DNA from: Bacteroidales bacterium
Lineage (GTDB): Bacteria > Bacteroidota > Bacteroidia > Bacteroidales > GCA-2711565
Reading direction: 5' to 3'
Assembly (NCBI GenBank): GCA_029938505.1
Contig: JAOZUV010000020.1
Coordinates: 1 to 13,697, forward strand
Length of the DNA: 13,697 nt
The translations under genes were made by a program, and so were the position numbers. Below, in pieces: positions 7,799-13,697 of this stretch (position 1 is its first letter; each line of letters opens with the position of its first letter). Below the pieces are notes generated by a model, which saw only the letters and a program-made list of their open reading frames with translations, ran no database searches and had not been told where the DNA came from.

Positions 7799-7813
7799 TG
7801 AAAATTTTCACAA
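7796..7813. promoter_or_regulatory. 18-bp perfect palindrome over the operon start (putative operator)
   Basis: TTGTGAAAATTTTCACAA is a perfect palindrome with no spacer. It overlaps the last three bases of the -7 element and covers the expected transcription start of the methylmalonyl-CoA decarboxylase operon. That position is typical of a repressor operator for a dimeric helix-turn-helix protein. A role as an RNA hairpin is less likely because there is no loop. No regulator gene lies nearby, so the binding protein is unknown. Confidence 0.5.
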
Positions 7814-7826
7814 TCAAAATAAAACA

Positions 7827-8237
7827 ATGAAACCAACTCATATTGAACACATTGGAATCGCAGTAAAAAATCTAAATGATAGTATTTCATACTACGAAAA
7901 TGTTTTAGGATTGAAATGTTATGCGATTGAAGAAGTAAAAGAACAAAAAGTGAAAACAGCTTTTTTCAAAATTGGAGAAACAAAGATTGAACTTTTAGAA
8001 TCTACCGATCCTGAAGGCCCCATTGGTAAGTTTGTTGAAAAAAAGGGCGAAGGAGTTCATCACATTGCTTATGCCGTTAATGATCTCGAATCATCTTTAA
8101 AAGAAGTTGAAGCAAAAGGTGTTAGATTAATTGACCAAAAAGCACGAAAAGGAGCTGAGGGATTAAATATTGCTTTTCTACACCCAAAAAGCACGGGTGG
8201 TGTTTTAACCGAATTATGCGAAGATAAAAACAAATAA
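7827..8237 (+). CDS. mce: Methylmalonyl-CoA epimerase
   Basis: This 136-residue cytoplasmic protein of the VOC superfamily interconverts (R)- and (S)-methylmalonyl-CoA. Its length is normal for the family. Two beta-alpha-beta-beta-beta modules are visible, starting at HIEHIGIAV (5-13) and GVHHIAYAV (76-84). The expected metal ligands fit His8, Glu55 (KIELLE), His79 and Glu129 (VLTEL). The FLHPKSTGGVLTEL stretch near the end (118-131) is strongly characteristic. It is the first gene of the operon, 15 bases before mmdA. There it supplies the (S)-epimer that the decarboxylase uses from the (R)-epimer made by methylmalonyl-CoA mutase. The start ATG follows an A-rich leader and the promoter at 7765-7798. 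Confidence 0.95.
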   Translation: MKPTHIEHIGIAVKNLNDSISYYENVLGLKCYAIEEVKEQKVKTAFFKIGETKIELLESTDPEGPIGKFVEKKGEGVHHIAYAVNDLESSLKEVEAKGVRLIDQKARKGAEGLNIAFLHPKSTGGVLTELCEDKNK

Positions 8238-8252
8238 AAATTCTATATAAAA

Positions 8253-9812
8253 ATGGCTATTGAAGATAAAATACAAGAGCTTTTAAATAAACGTGAAGAA
8301 GCGCGATTAGGCGGTGGCTTAAAACGAATTGATTCACAACACAGCAAAGGAAAATTAACAGCACGTGAGCGTATCGAATTATTAATGGATGAAGGTAGTT
8401 TCGAAGAATACGACATGTTTGTAACACATCGCTCTCACGATTTCGGAATGGAAAAACAACAATACTTATCGGATGCAGTAGTTACCGGACATGGTACAAT
8501 TGATGGTCGCGTTGTGTATGTATTCTCGCAAGATTTCACTGTTTTTGGAGGATCGCTTTCTGAAACTTTTTCGCAAAAAATTTGCAAGGTCATGGATCAG
8601 GCAATGAAAGTAGGTGCACCACTTATTGGAATTAATGACAGTGGTGGAGCACGTATTCAGGAAGGCGTTAGAAGTTTGGCTGGTTATGCAGAAATTTTTC
8701 AACGTAATATTATGGCCTCTGGTGTAATTCCTCAACTTTCGGCTATTTTAGGCCCCTGTGCTGGTGGTGCAGTTTATTCACCTGCCCTAACCGATTTTAT
8801 TTTAATGAACAAGGAGAACAGTTATATGTTTGTAACAGGTCCTAAAGTTGCAAAAACAGTTACGGGTGAAGATATCACTACTGAAGATTTAGGTGGTGCC
8901 GAAGTACACGGTAAAAAATCAGGGGTTGCACATTTCATTTCTGAAGACGAAGAAGAAGGACTTTTGATCCTTCGTAAACTATTATCCTACCTTCCGCAAA
9001 ATAATTTAGAAGATCCACCGATCACGGATAATAATGATCCGATTGATCGCCTTGAAGATTATCTCAACGAGATTATTCCAGATAATGCCAACAAACCTTA
9101 TGATGTAAAAGACATCATTCATGGTATAGCTGACAATGGAGAATTTTTAGAGGTTCAGCGTAATTATGCACAAAATATAGTTATTGGTTATGCTAAATTT
9201 GATGGAAGGCCAGTGGGCATTGTCGCTAATCAGCCAAATTATTTGGCTGGTGTATTAGATATAAATGCTTCTCGAAAAGCAGCTCGTTTTGTTCGCTTTT
9301 GCGATGCTTTCAATATTCCAATTGTCACCTTAGTAGATGTTCCGGGTTTCTTACCGGGAAGTGCTCAAGAATATGGTGGAATTATTATTCACGGAGCAAA
9401 ACTGATGTTTGCTTATGGTGAAGCAACCGTACCCAAAATTACCATTACCCTACGTAAATCGTATGGTGGAGCACATGATGTAATGAGCTCAAAACAATTA
9501 CGTGGTGATGTAAATTATGCATGGCCATCAGCAGAAATTGCTGTAATGGGACCAGCTGGAGCAATTGAAATTTTAGCTGGTAAAGAATTGGCTGGAATTG
9601 AAGATGATGAAGACAGAGCAAAAATGATCGCAAAAAAAGAAAAAGAGTATCGCGACAAATTTGCGAATCCATACGAAGCAGCCAAATATGGTTATATCGA
9701 TGATGTTATTGAACCACGTAATACCCGTTTCAGAATTATTCGGGCACTACATACATTGGCAACAAAAAAGGATGTAAATCCACCAAAGAAACACTCTAAT
9801 ATACCATTGTAA
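8253..9812 (+). CDS. mmdA: Methylmalonyl-CoA decarboxylase alpha subunit (carboxyltransferase)
   Basis: This 519-residue protein has the two crotonase-like halves of the acyl-CoA carboxylase beta/MmdA family. It transfers the carboxyl group of (S)-methylmalonyl-CoA to the biotin of the gamma subunit, releasing propionyl-CoA. The N-terminal half shows [11 protein letters not shown] (128-138) and [13 protein letters not shown] (166-178). The C-terminal half shows VDVPGFLPG (361-369), [11 protein letters not shown] (403-413) and [10 protein letters not shown] (432-441). By sequence alone it could be the beta subunit of propionyl-CoA carboxylase (PccB). The operon decides: there is no biotin carboxylase gene, and the next genes encode the delta, biotin-carrier and Na+-pump subunits. 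A single base separates its stop from the mmdD start, which suggests coupled translation. Confidence 0.9.
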   Translation: MAIEDKIQELLNKREEARLGGGLKRIDSQHSKGKLTARERIELLMDEGSFEEYDMFVTHRSHDFGMEKQQYLSDAVVTGHGTIDGRVVYVFSQDFTVFGGSLSETFSQKICKVMDQAMKVGAPLIGINDSGGARIQEGVRSLAGYAEIFQRNIMASGVIPQLSAILGPCAGGAVYSPALTDFILMNKENSYMFVTGPKVAKTVTGEDITTEDLGGAEVHGKKSGVAHFISEDEEEGLLILRKLLSYLPQNNLEDPPITDNNDPIDRLEDYLNEIIPDNANKPYDVKDIIHGIADNGEFLEVQRNYAQNIVIGYAKFDGRPVGIVANQPNYLAGVLDINASRKAARFVRFCDAFNIPIVTLVDVPGFLPGSAQEYGGIIIHGAKLMFAYGEATVPKITITLRKSYGGAHDVMSSKQLRGDVNYAWPSAEIAVMGPAGAIEILAGKELAGIEDDEDRAKMIAKKEKEYRDKFANPYEAAKYGYIDDVIEPRNTRFRIIRALHTLATKKDVNPPKKHSNIPL

Positions 9813-9813
9813 G

Positions 9814-10179
9814 ATGTTAGACAGTCAAACATTATTAAGCGTAATTCAAGTCCCTGAATCATTACATGAAGGGATTATAATTACAGTTGTAGGATACTCT
9901 ATCGTGTTTTCTGCATTAGTAGTTTTATATTTCTTTTTTAATTCATTCTCAAAAATTTTGAATATTAAATTCAGAAATAGATTACGTAAAGAAGGCAAAC
10001 ACGAATTAGCCGAACTACCAGACATTACAGGTGAAGAAACAGCAGCCATCAGTATGGCACTTTATTTATATAATGAACTTCATGATGAAGAAAGCAATGT
10101 GATCACCATTAAACGGGTATCAAAAGTTTACTCTCCATGGAGTGCAAAAAATCAAGGTATTAGTCGTTTTTCAAGATAA
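9814..10179 (+). CDS. mmdD: Methylmalonyl-CoA decarboxylase delta subunit (OadG family)
   Basis: This 121-residue protein has one hydrophobic membrane segment at about residues 21-44 (GIIITVVGYSIVFSALVVLYFFFN), followed by a basic stretch (IKFRNRLRK) expected on the cytoplasmic side. The C-terminal soluble part contains ISMALYLYNELHDEE (79-93) and the YSPWSAKNQG end (106-115), both typical of OadG/MmdD proteins. These small subunits hold the alpha, beta and gamma subunits together at the membrane. The gene lies one base after mmdA and 14 bases before the biotin carrier. Small-subunit sequences diverge quickly, so the assignment leans on position as well as on these features. Confidence 0.85.
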   Translation: MLDSQTLLSVIQVPESLHEGIIITVVGYSIVFSALVVLYFFFNSFSKILNIKFRNRLRKEGKHELAELPDITGEETAAISMALYLYNELHDEESNVITIKRVSKVYSPWSAKNQGISRFSR

Positions 10180-10193
10180 GATCAAACAAAAAA

Positions 10194-10613
10194 ATGAAAA
10201 AATTTAAATTCAATATACGGGGAAATGAATACGATGTCATCGTCAAATATTTTGAGGATGGTGTAGCCAAAGTAGAGGTAAACGGTTCTCCTTATCAAGT
10301 AGAAGTTGAAAGGGCTGTTCAAGAATCTAAAACGCCAATTTTGATTCGTAAAGAAGTGAAAAACCCAAAAGGGGCACATAAAATTCAAAAAGAAGGTGCT
10401 AGTACAAAAATTACGGCTCCTTTACCAGGTAACATTATGCAACTTTATGTTAAAGAAGGTGACCAGATTTCAAAAGGCGACAAACTGTTAATGTACGAAG
10501 CCATGAAAATGGAAAACGTAATGAATGCCGAAAAAGAAGGAGTTATAAAATCGGTAAAAGTACAGGCAGGTGATAGTGTTCTTCAGGGTGATGTTTTAAT
10601 TGAAATGGATTAA
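10194..10613 (+). CDS. mmdC: Methylmalonyl-CoA decarboxylase gamma subunit (biotin carrier)
   Basis: This 139-residue biotin carboxyl carrier protein takes the carboxyl group from MmdA and delivers it to the membrane subunit MmdB. The biotinyl domain occupies about residues 70-139. It has the motif YEAMKMEN (101-108), which places the biotinylated lysine at Lys105, and symmetric half-repeats beginning ITAPLPGNIMQL and VIKSVKVQAGDSVL. The N-terminal part (1-45) is a beta-rich segment, and the linker between is charged (K, E) rather than the long Pro/Ala linker of some homologues. The start ATG follows an A-run without Shine-Dalgarno. The stop is 3 bases before mmdB. Biotinylation needs a BirA ligase encoded elsewhere. 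Confidence 0.93.
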   Translation: MKKFKFNIRGNEYDVIVKYFEDGVAKVEVNGSPYQVEVERAVQESKTPILIRKEVKNPKGAHKIQKEGASTKITAPLPGNIMQLYVKEGDQISKGDKLLMYEAMKMENVMNAEKEGVIKSVKVQAGDSVLQGDVLIEMD

Positions 10614-10616
10614 GAT

Positions 10617-11921
10617 ATGAAACGATTTATCACAATAGCTGGGATTATTTTCTTTCTATCAATCCTAACAACTGTACTTGCTCAAACAGGCAGTTTTGAT
10701 GCAAATGAAACAACCACTATGAGTGCTCCTCAATCCAATAGTGGGGCATTGGCCGGATTATATAAATTTATAAGTTATACTGGATTTAACAATGCTACAC
10801 CAGGTCATATCATCATGATATTAGTAGGATTACTTTTTATCTTTTTGGCTATAAAATACGATTATGAACCACTCCTACTAATACCTATTGGGACGGGGAT
10901 TATCATAGGAAATATTCCATTTTTTCAAGCCGAAGGTGTGAATCTTCAGTTAGGAATTTATCAGGAAGGGAGTGTGCTGAATTACCTATATTATGGAGTT
11001 GTTAAAGGTATTTACCCTCCGTTGATTTTATTGGGTATTGGAGCTATGACAGATTTTTCTTCATTGATTTCAAATCCAAGATTGATGTTATTGGGTGCTG
11101 CTGCACAAGTGGGTATTTTTATCACTTTCCTTGGAGCTTTATTCTTAGGATTTAATTTACCTGAAGCTGCATCTATTGGTATTATTGGTGGTGCAGATGG
11201 CCCTACGGCTATTTTTCTTTCCTCAAAATTAGCAAATGGAGGTTTGGTTAATGGCTTACAAACACAAAATTTGATTGGCCCTATTGCTATTGCGGCTTAT
11301 TCATACATGGCTTTAGTTCCAGTTATTCAACCACCTATTATGCGTCGTTTAACAAGCAAACGCGAAAAATTAATCCGTATGAAACCTCCAAGATCGGTTT
11401 CAAAATTAGAAAAAATCATATTCCCGATTGCCGGATTATTATTAACCTGTATGATTTCGCCAGGTGCATTACCTCTTTTAGGGATGTTATTTTTTGGAAA
11501 TATTTTAAAAGAAAGTGGGGTAACTCGCCGTTTAGCAGATACAGCTCGTACATCATTAATCGATATTGTGGTTATTTTATTAGGATTAACTGTTGGGGCA
11601 TCCACTCAGGCAGATGTATTCTTGACCTCTCAATCGATGCTTATTTTTGTACTTGGAGCCATTTCATTTATGATCGCTACAGCCGGAGGTATCATGTTTG
11701 CTAAATTCATGAACTTATTCCTAAGCGAAGAAAACAAAATTAATCCTTTAGTAGGAGCTGCTGGTGTTTCAGCTGTTCCTGATAGCGCAAGGGTTGTTCA
11801 AATGGAAGGTTTAAAATATGATCCAAGCAATCACTTGCTAATGCATGCCATGGCACCAAATGTTTCAGGTGTTATTGGTTCTGCAGTAGCCGCTGGTATA
11901 TTGATCAGCTTCCTTTTCTAG
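10617..11921 (+). CDS. mmdB: Methylmalonyl-CoA decarboxylase beta subunit, Na+ pump
   Basis: This 434-residue polytopic membrane protein of the OadB/GcdB/MmdB family decarboxylates carboxybiotin and exports Na+. Family hallmarks are present. GGADGPTAIF (191-200) contains Asp194, equivalent to the essential Asp of OadB. NPLVGAAGVSAVPDSAR (376-392) matches the conserved NxxxG...S...R pattern (Asn376, Gly380, Ser385, Arg392). NHLLMHAMAPNVSGVIGSA (405-423) follows. Two tyrosines (228, 230) lie in AAYSYMALVP. The first 22 residues look like a cleavable signal peptide (ending LAQ), followed by a Ser/Thr/Asn-rich stretch to about residue 43. That forms an N-terminal extension relative to the Klebsiella oxaloacetate decarboxylase subunit. 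It is the last gene of the operon, followed by a hairpin terminator. The substrate assignment comes from the operon, since this subunit alone cannot distinguish the decarboxylases. Confidence 0.93.
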   Translation: MKRFITIAGIIFFLSILTTVLAQTGSFDANETTTMSAPQSNSGALAGLYKFISYTGFNNATPGHIIMILVGLLFIFLAIKYDYEPLLLIPIGTGIIIGNIPFFQAEGVNLQLGIYQEGSVLNYLYYGVVKGIYPPLILLGIGAMTDFSSLISNPRLMLLGAAAQVGIFITFLGALFLGFNLPEAASIGIIGGADGPTAIFLSSKLANGGLVNGLQTQNLIGPIAIAAYSYMALVPVIQPPIMRRLTSKREKLIRMKPPRSVSKLEKIIFPIAGLLLTCMISPGALPLLGMLFFGNILKESGVTRRLADTARTSLIDIVVILLGLTVGASTQADVFLTSQSMLIFVLGAISFMIATAGGIMFAKFMNLFLSEENKINPLVGAAGVSAVPDSARVVQMEGLKYDPSNHLLMHAMAPNVSGVIGSAVAAGILISFLF

Positions 11922-11942
11922 ATCTAAGATTAAATTATATTT

Positions 11943-11980
11943 AAAATAGTGAATACATTGAAAATGTTTTCACTATTTTT
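11943..11980 (+). terminator. Intrinsic terminator of the mmd operon
   Basis: AAAATAGTGAA (11943-11953) pairs with TTCACTATTTT (11969-11979). Inside it, ACATT and AATGT extend the stem around a small GAA loop after one mismatched T-T pair. The hairpin runs into T residues. It begins 22 bases after mmdB, so uridine kinase downstream probably has separate transcription or depends on read-through. Confidence 0.8.
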
Positions 11981-12006
11981 ATATCCATAAATAAACATCA
12001 AGACTT

Positions 12007-12618
12007 ATGTTAATATTAGGCATTGCAGGTGGTTCGGGTTGTGGTAAAACAACCGTTGTAAAAAAAATGATAAGCAACTTACCAAAAGATTCGGTGGCTG
12101 TTATATCACAAGATTTTTATTATAAAGATAATGGCCATTTATCGGCTGAGGAGCGTGCAAAAATCAATTTTGACCACCCAGCATCCATCGAGTTTAATTT
12201 ATTGATTAAACACCTTGAAATGCTACGAAAAGGACAAGCCATTGAAATGCCTATCTATTCATACCTTACTTGTGCACGTGCAAAAGAAACCATTCCTGTA
12301 ACACCCAAGAAAATTATCATACTGGAAGGAATTTTAATTTTCACCAATACCCGAATAAGAGAACTTATGGATATTAAAGCTTTTGTAGATGCGGATGCAG
12401 ATGATCGCTTAATGCGAATTATTTGGCGCGATATTGAAGAACGTGGTCGCTCTTTTAAAGAAGTTTTAAATCATTACGAAACCTATGTAAAACCAATGCA
12501 TTTACAATTTATTGAACCAACAAAAAGATATGCAGATATCATCGTTCCTCAAGGAGGTGAAAATGATATAGCCATCGATATTTTAGCTTCAAAGATTAAA
12601 ATGAATTTAGAAAAATAA
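12007..12618 (+). CDS. udk: Uridine kinase
   Basis: This 203-residue cytoplasmic kinase phosphorylates uridine and cytidine to UMP and CMP in pyrimidine salvage, using ATP or GTP. The Walker A loop GGSGCGKTT lies at 8-16. SQDFYYKD (34-41) and NFDHPASIEF (54-63) are nucleoside-site motifs of the family. PIYSYLTCARAKET (82-95) corresponds to the segment that reads PxYDY..H.R in E. coli Udk, and EGILIF (108-113) is the Walker B-like strand. RIIWRDIEERGR (138-149) is the lid. The length is normal. It follows the mmd operon by 85 bases, which contain that operon's terminator, and I see no strong promoter of its own. Confidence 0.92.
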   Translation: MLILGIAGGSGCGKTTVVKKMISNLPKDSVAVISQDFYYKDNGHLSAEERAKINFDHPASIEFNLLIKHLEMLRKGQAIEMPIYSYLTCARAKETIPVTPKKIIILEGILIFTNTRIRELMDIKAFVDADADDRLMRIIWRDIEERGRSFKEVLNHYETYVKPMHLQFIEPTKRYADIIVPQGGENDIAIDILASKIKMNLEK

Positions 12619-12748
12619 TTAGTAAATATTATCAGTATGCAAATTGGTTTCTGTTTTATACTAACAAACCCGAAGCGTAACACTATGTATTAAATTTACT
12701 ATGATTTTACTCTTATTTAATATATTTTTACTTTTAAAATAATCCAAG

Positions 12749-13697
12749 ATGAATCGTTTTTATCTGAAAATTATATTCGCCAGCATACTTATTTTTGCAT
12801 ACTCATGCGGAGCTAAGGTTCCTATCTCGGAAGGGAAAAGTGATATCTGGACAAACTATACAACAAAAGAAGGTTTGGCAAGCAACCAAGTTCATTGTCT
12901 TGCTTTTGACCAACAAAATCGTTTATGGGTGGGTACAGAATATGGAGTTTCTGTTTTTGATGGACAAAATTGGGTCACCTTAAACACTCAGGATGGCTTA
13001 ATCTATCATACGGTTCATGATATTTTCATAACAGCTCCAACTGATGTTTGGTTTGCTACACCACAAGGTGCTTCAAATTTTAAGAATGGCACATTTCAAA
13101 ATTATACGATTAATAACGGATTGATTGATACTCAGGTTCGATCAATAGCAATGGATGAAGATGGTGCTGTTTGGTTTGCAACCCCAAGCGGTGTAGCAAA
13201 ATTACAATCCTTTGCCTGGACACATTATACCAAACAAGGCCCACTAAGCTTGGTGTTTGATAGAGTAAATACAATTGAAGTAGACAATCAAAACAACAAA
13301 TGGTTTGGTACTGAGTTCGGGATTTCAAAATTTGATGGATCTAACTGGACAACACAATTGCAAACACAGCGAATACCCAGTCCTCCTAACGCACAATTAC
13401 TTGATTTTGTATTTACTATTTATATTGATTCGGGTGGATATTATTGGTTTGGAACCTTGGGTGGAGTGGCCAAATTTACTGGCCAAAGCTGGACATATTA
13501 CAATCAAAGTCAAAGTGGTTTACTTTTTAACGAAGTACTGGCTATAGCCGAAGACCATGAAGGGAATATGTGGTTTGGTGGTATTTTTGGTGTATCAAAA
13601 TTTGATGGAGTAAATTGGACCACCTATAATCAAAATGATGGATTAACTACTAATTATGTGACCTCCATTATTGTTGATTTAGAGGACCATATTTGGT
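12749..13697 (+). CDS. Reg_prop-type propeller lipoprotein (partial, runs off window)
   Basis: The first 316 residues are visible and the gene continues past the right edge. The signal peptide ends at the loose lipobox AYSC with Cys20, so the mature protein is probably lipid-anchored in the envelope. From about residue 34, six to seven repeats of roughly 41-48 residues follow. Each ends in a Trp motif: LWVGTEYGV (59-67), VWFATPQGA (100-108), VWFATPSGV (141-149), KWFGTEFGI (184-192), YWFGTLGGV (232-240), MWFGGIFGV (274-282), and IW at the edge. Several repeats contain the GL...V.I...D unit of two-component regulator propeller (Reg_prop) repeats. These form the periplasmic sensor of Bacteroidota hybrid regulators but also occur alone in lipoproteins. 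The lipobox favours a stand-alone propeller, but a C-terminal signalling domain beyond the edge cannot be excluded. I chose the ATG at 12749 because the signal peptide begins there. Confidence 0.85.
   Translation, partial: MNRFYLKIIFASILIFAYSCGAKVPISEGKSDIWTNYTTKEGLASNQVHCLAFDQQNRLWVGTEYGVSVFDGQNWVTLNTQDGLIYHTVHDIFITAPTDVWFATPQGASNFKNGTFQNYTINNGLIDTQVRSIAMDEDGAVWFATPSGVAKLQSFAWTHYTKQGPLSLVFDRVNTIEVDNQNNKWFGTEFGISKFDGSNWTTQLQTQRIPSPPNAQLLDFVFTIYIDSGGYYWFGTLGGVAKFTGQSWTYYNQSQSGLLFNEVLAIAEDHEGNMWFGGIFGVSKFDGVNWTTYNQNDGLTTNYVTSIIVDLEDHIW

Noticed and set aside
9445..9672. Minus-strand 75-codon open frame inside mmdA, rich in Leu, His and Gln
   Set aside because: It lies opposite conserved motifs of mmdA ([17 protein letters not shown]). 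The composition is typical of an antisense shadow, and no signal for translation is seen.
8253..9812. Propionyl-CoA carboxylase beta subunit as the name for this gene
   Set aside because: The protein family fits, but the operon carries OadG-like and OadB-like membrane subunits and no biotin carboxylase, so the decarboxylase alpha subunit is the better name.
12619..12748. Possible terminator or promoter between udk and the propeller lipoprotein
   Set aside because: I found no stable hairpin with a T-run and no TAnnTTTG box in this gap, so neither is annotated.

Overview
The window reads as a chromosomal segment of an anaerobic or facultative marine-type Bacteroidota, probably near Bacteroidales/Marinilabiliales. 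This rests on four observations: a type IX secretion (T9SS) C-terminal sorting domain, a Bacteroidota-style -7 element (TAnnTTTG), A-rich leaders without Shine-Dalgarno sequences, and a sodium-pumping methylmalonyl-CoA decarboxylase operon typical of propionate formers. No phage, IS element, CRISPR array or rRNA is visible. The species assignment is an inference.

Layout. (1) 1-1166: a relatively GC-rich left part. It holds a minus-strand gene for a small secreted protein with an OmpH/Skp-like C-terminal half (278-784), its downstream terminator, two inverted repeats, and about 380 bases of apparent non-coding DNA. (2) 1167-1269: a tRNA-Ala(GGC) gene with its own promoter and terminator. (3) 1435-4437: a 1000-residue secreted M6-type metalloprotease with PKD, Fn3 and T9SS sorting domains. 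It converges on (4) 4511-5956, an S41-family serine protease lipoprotein; a bidirectional terminator lies between them. (5) 6129-7685: a secreted seven-repeat FG-GAP/VCBS beta-propeller protein, minus strand. (6) 7827-11921: a tight plus-strand operon mce-mmdA-mmdD-mmdC-mmdB, with a recognisable promoter and an 18-bp perfect palindrome at its start and a hairpin terminator at its end. (7) 12007-12618: uridine kinase. (8) 12749 to the right edge: the first 316 residues of a lipoprotein built of Reg_prop-type propeller repeats.

How the genes work together. The operon encodes the end of the succinate-to-propionate route. The epimerase converts (R)- to (S)-methylmalonyl-CoA. MmdA moves the carboxylate to the biotin of MmdC, and MmdB, anchored with MmdD in the membrane, releases CO2 while exporting Na+. 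No biotin carboxylase is present, and a membrane beta subunit is, so decarboxylation fits much better than propionyl-CoA carboxylation. The surrounding genes (two proteases, two propellers, one OmpH-like protein) are mainly envelope or secreted proteins, each apparently expressed alone.

I did not find a clearly undescribed system. The observations most worth following are the 18-bp palindrome sitting on the mmd operon promoter, the composition break left of the tRNA, the OmpH-like protein, and the unusual C-terminal region of the propeller protein.
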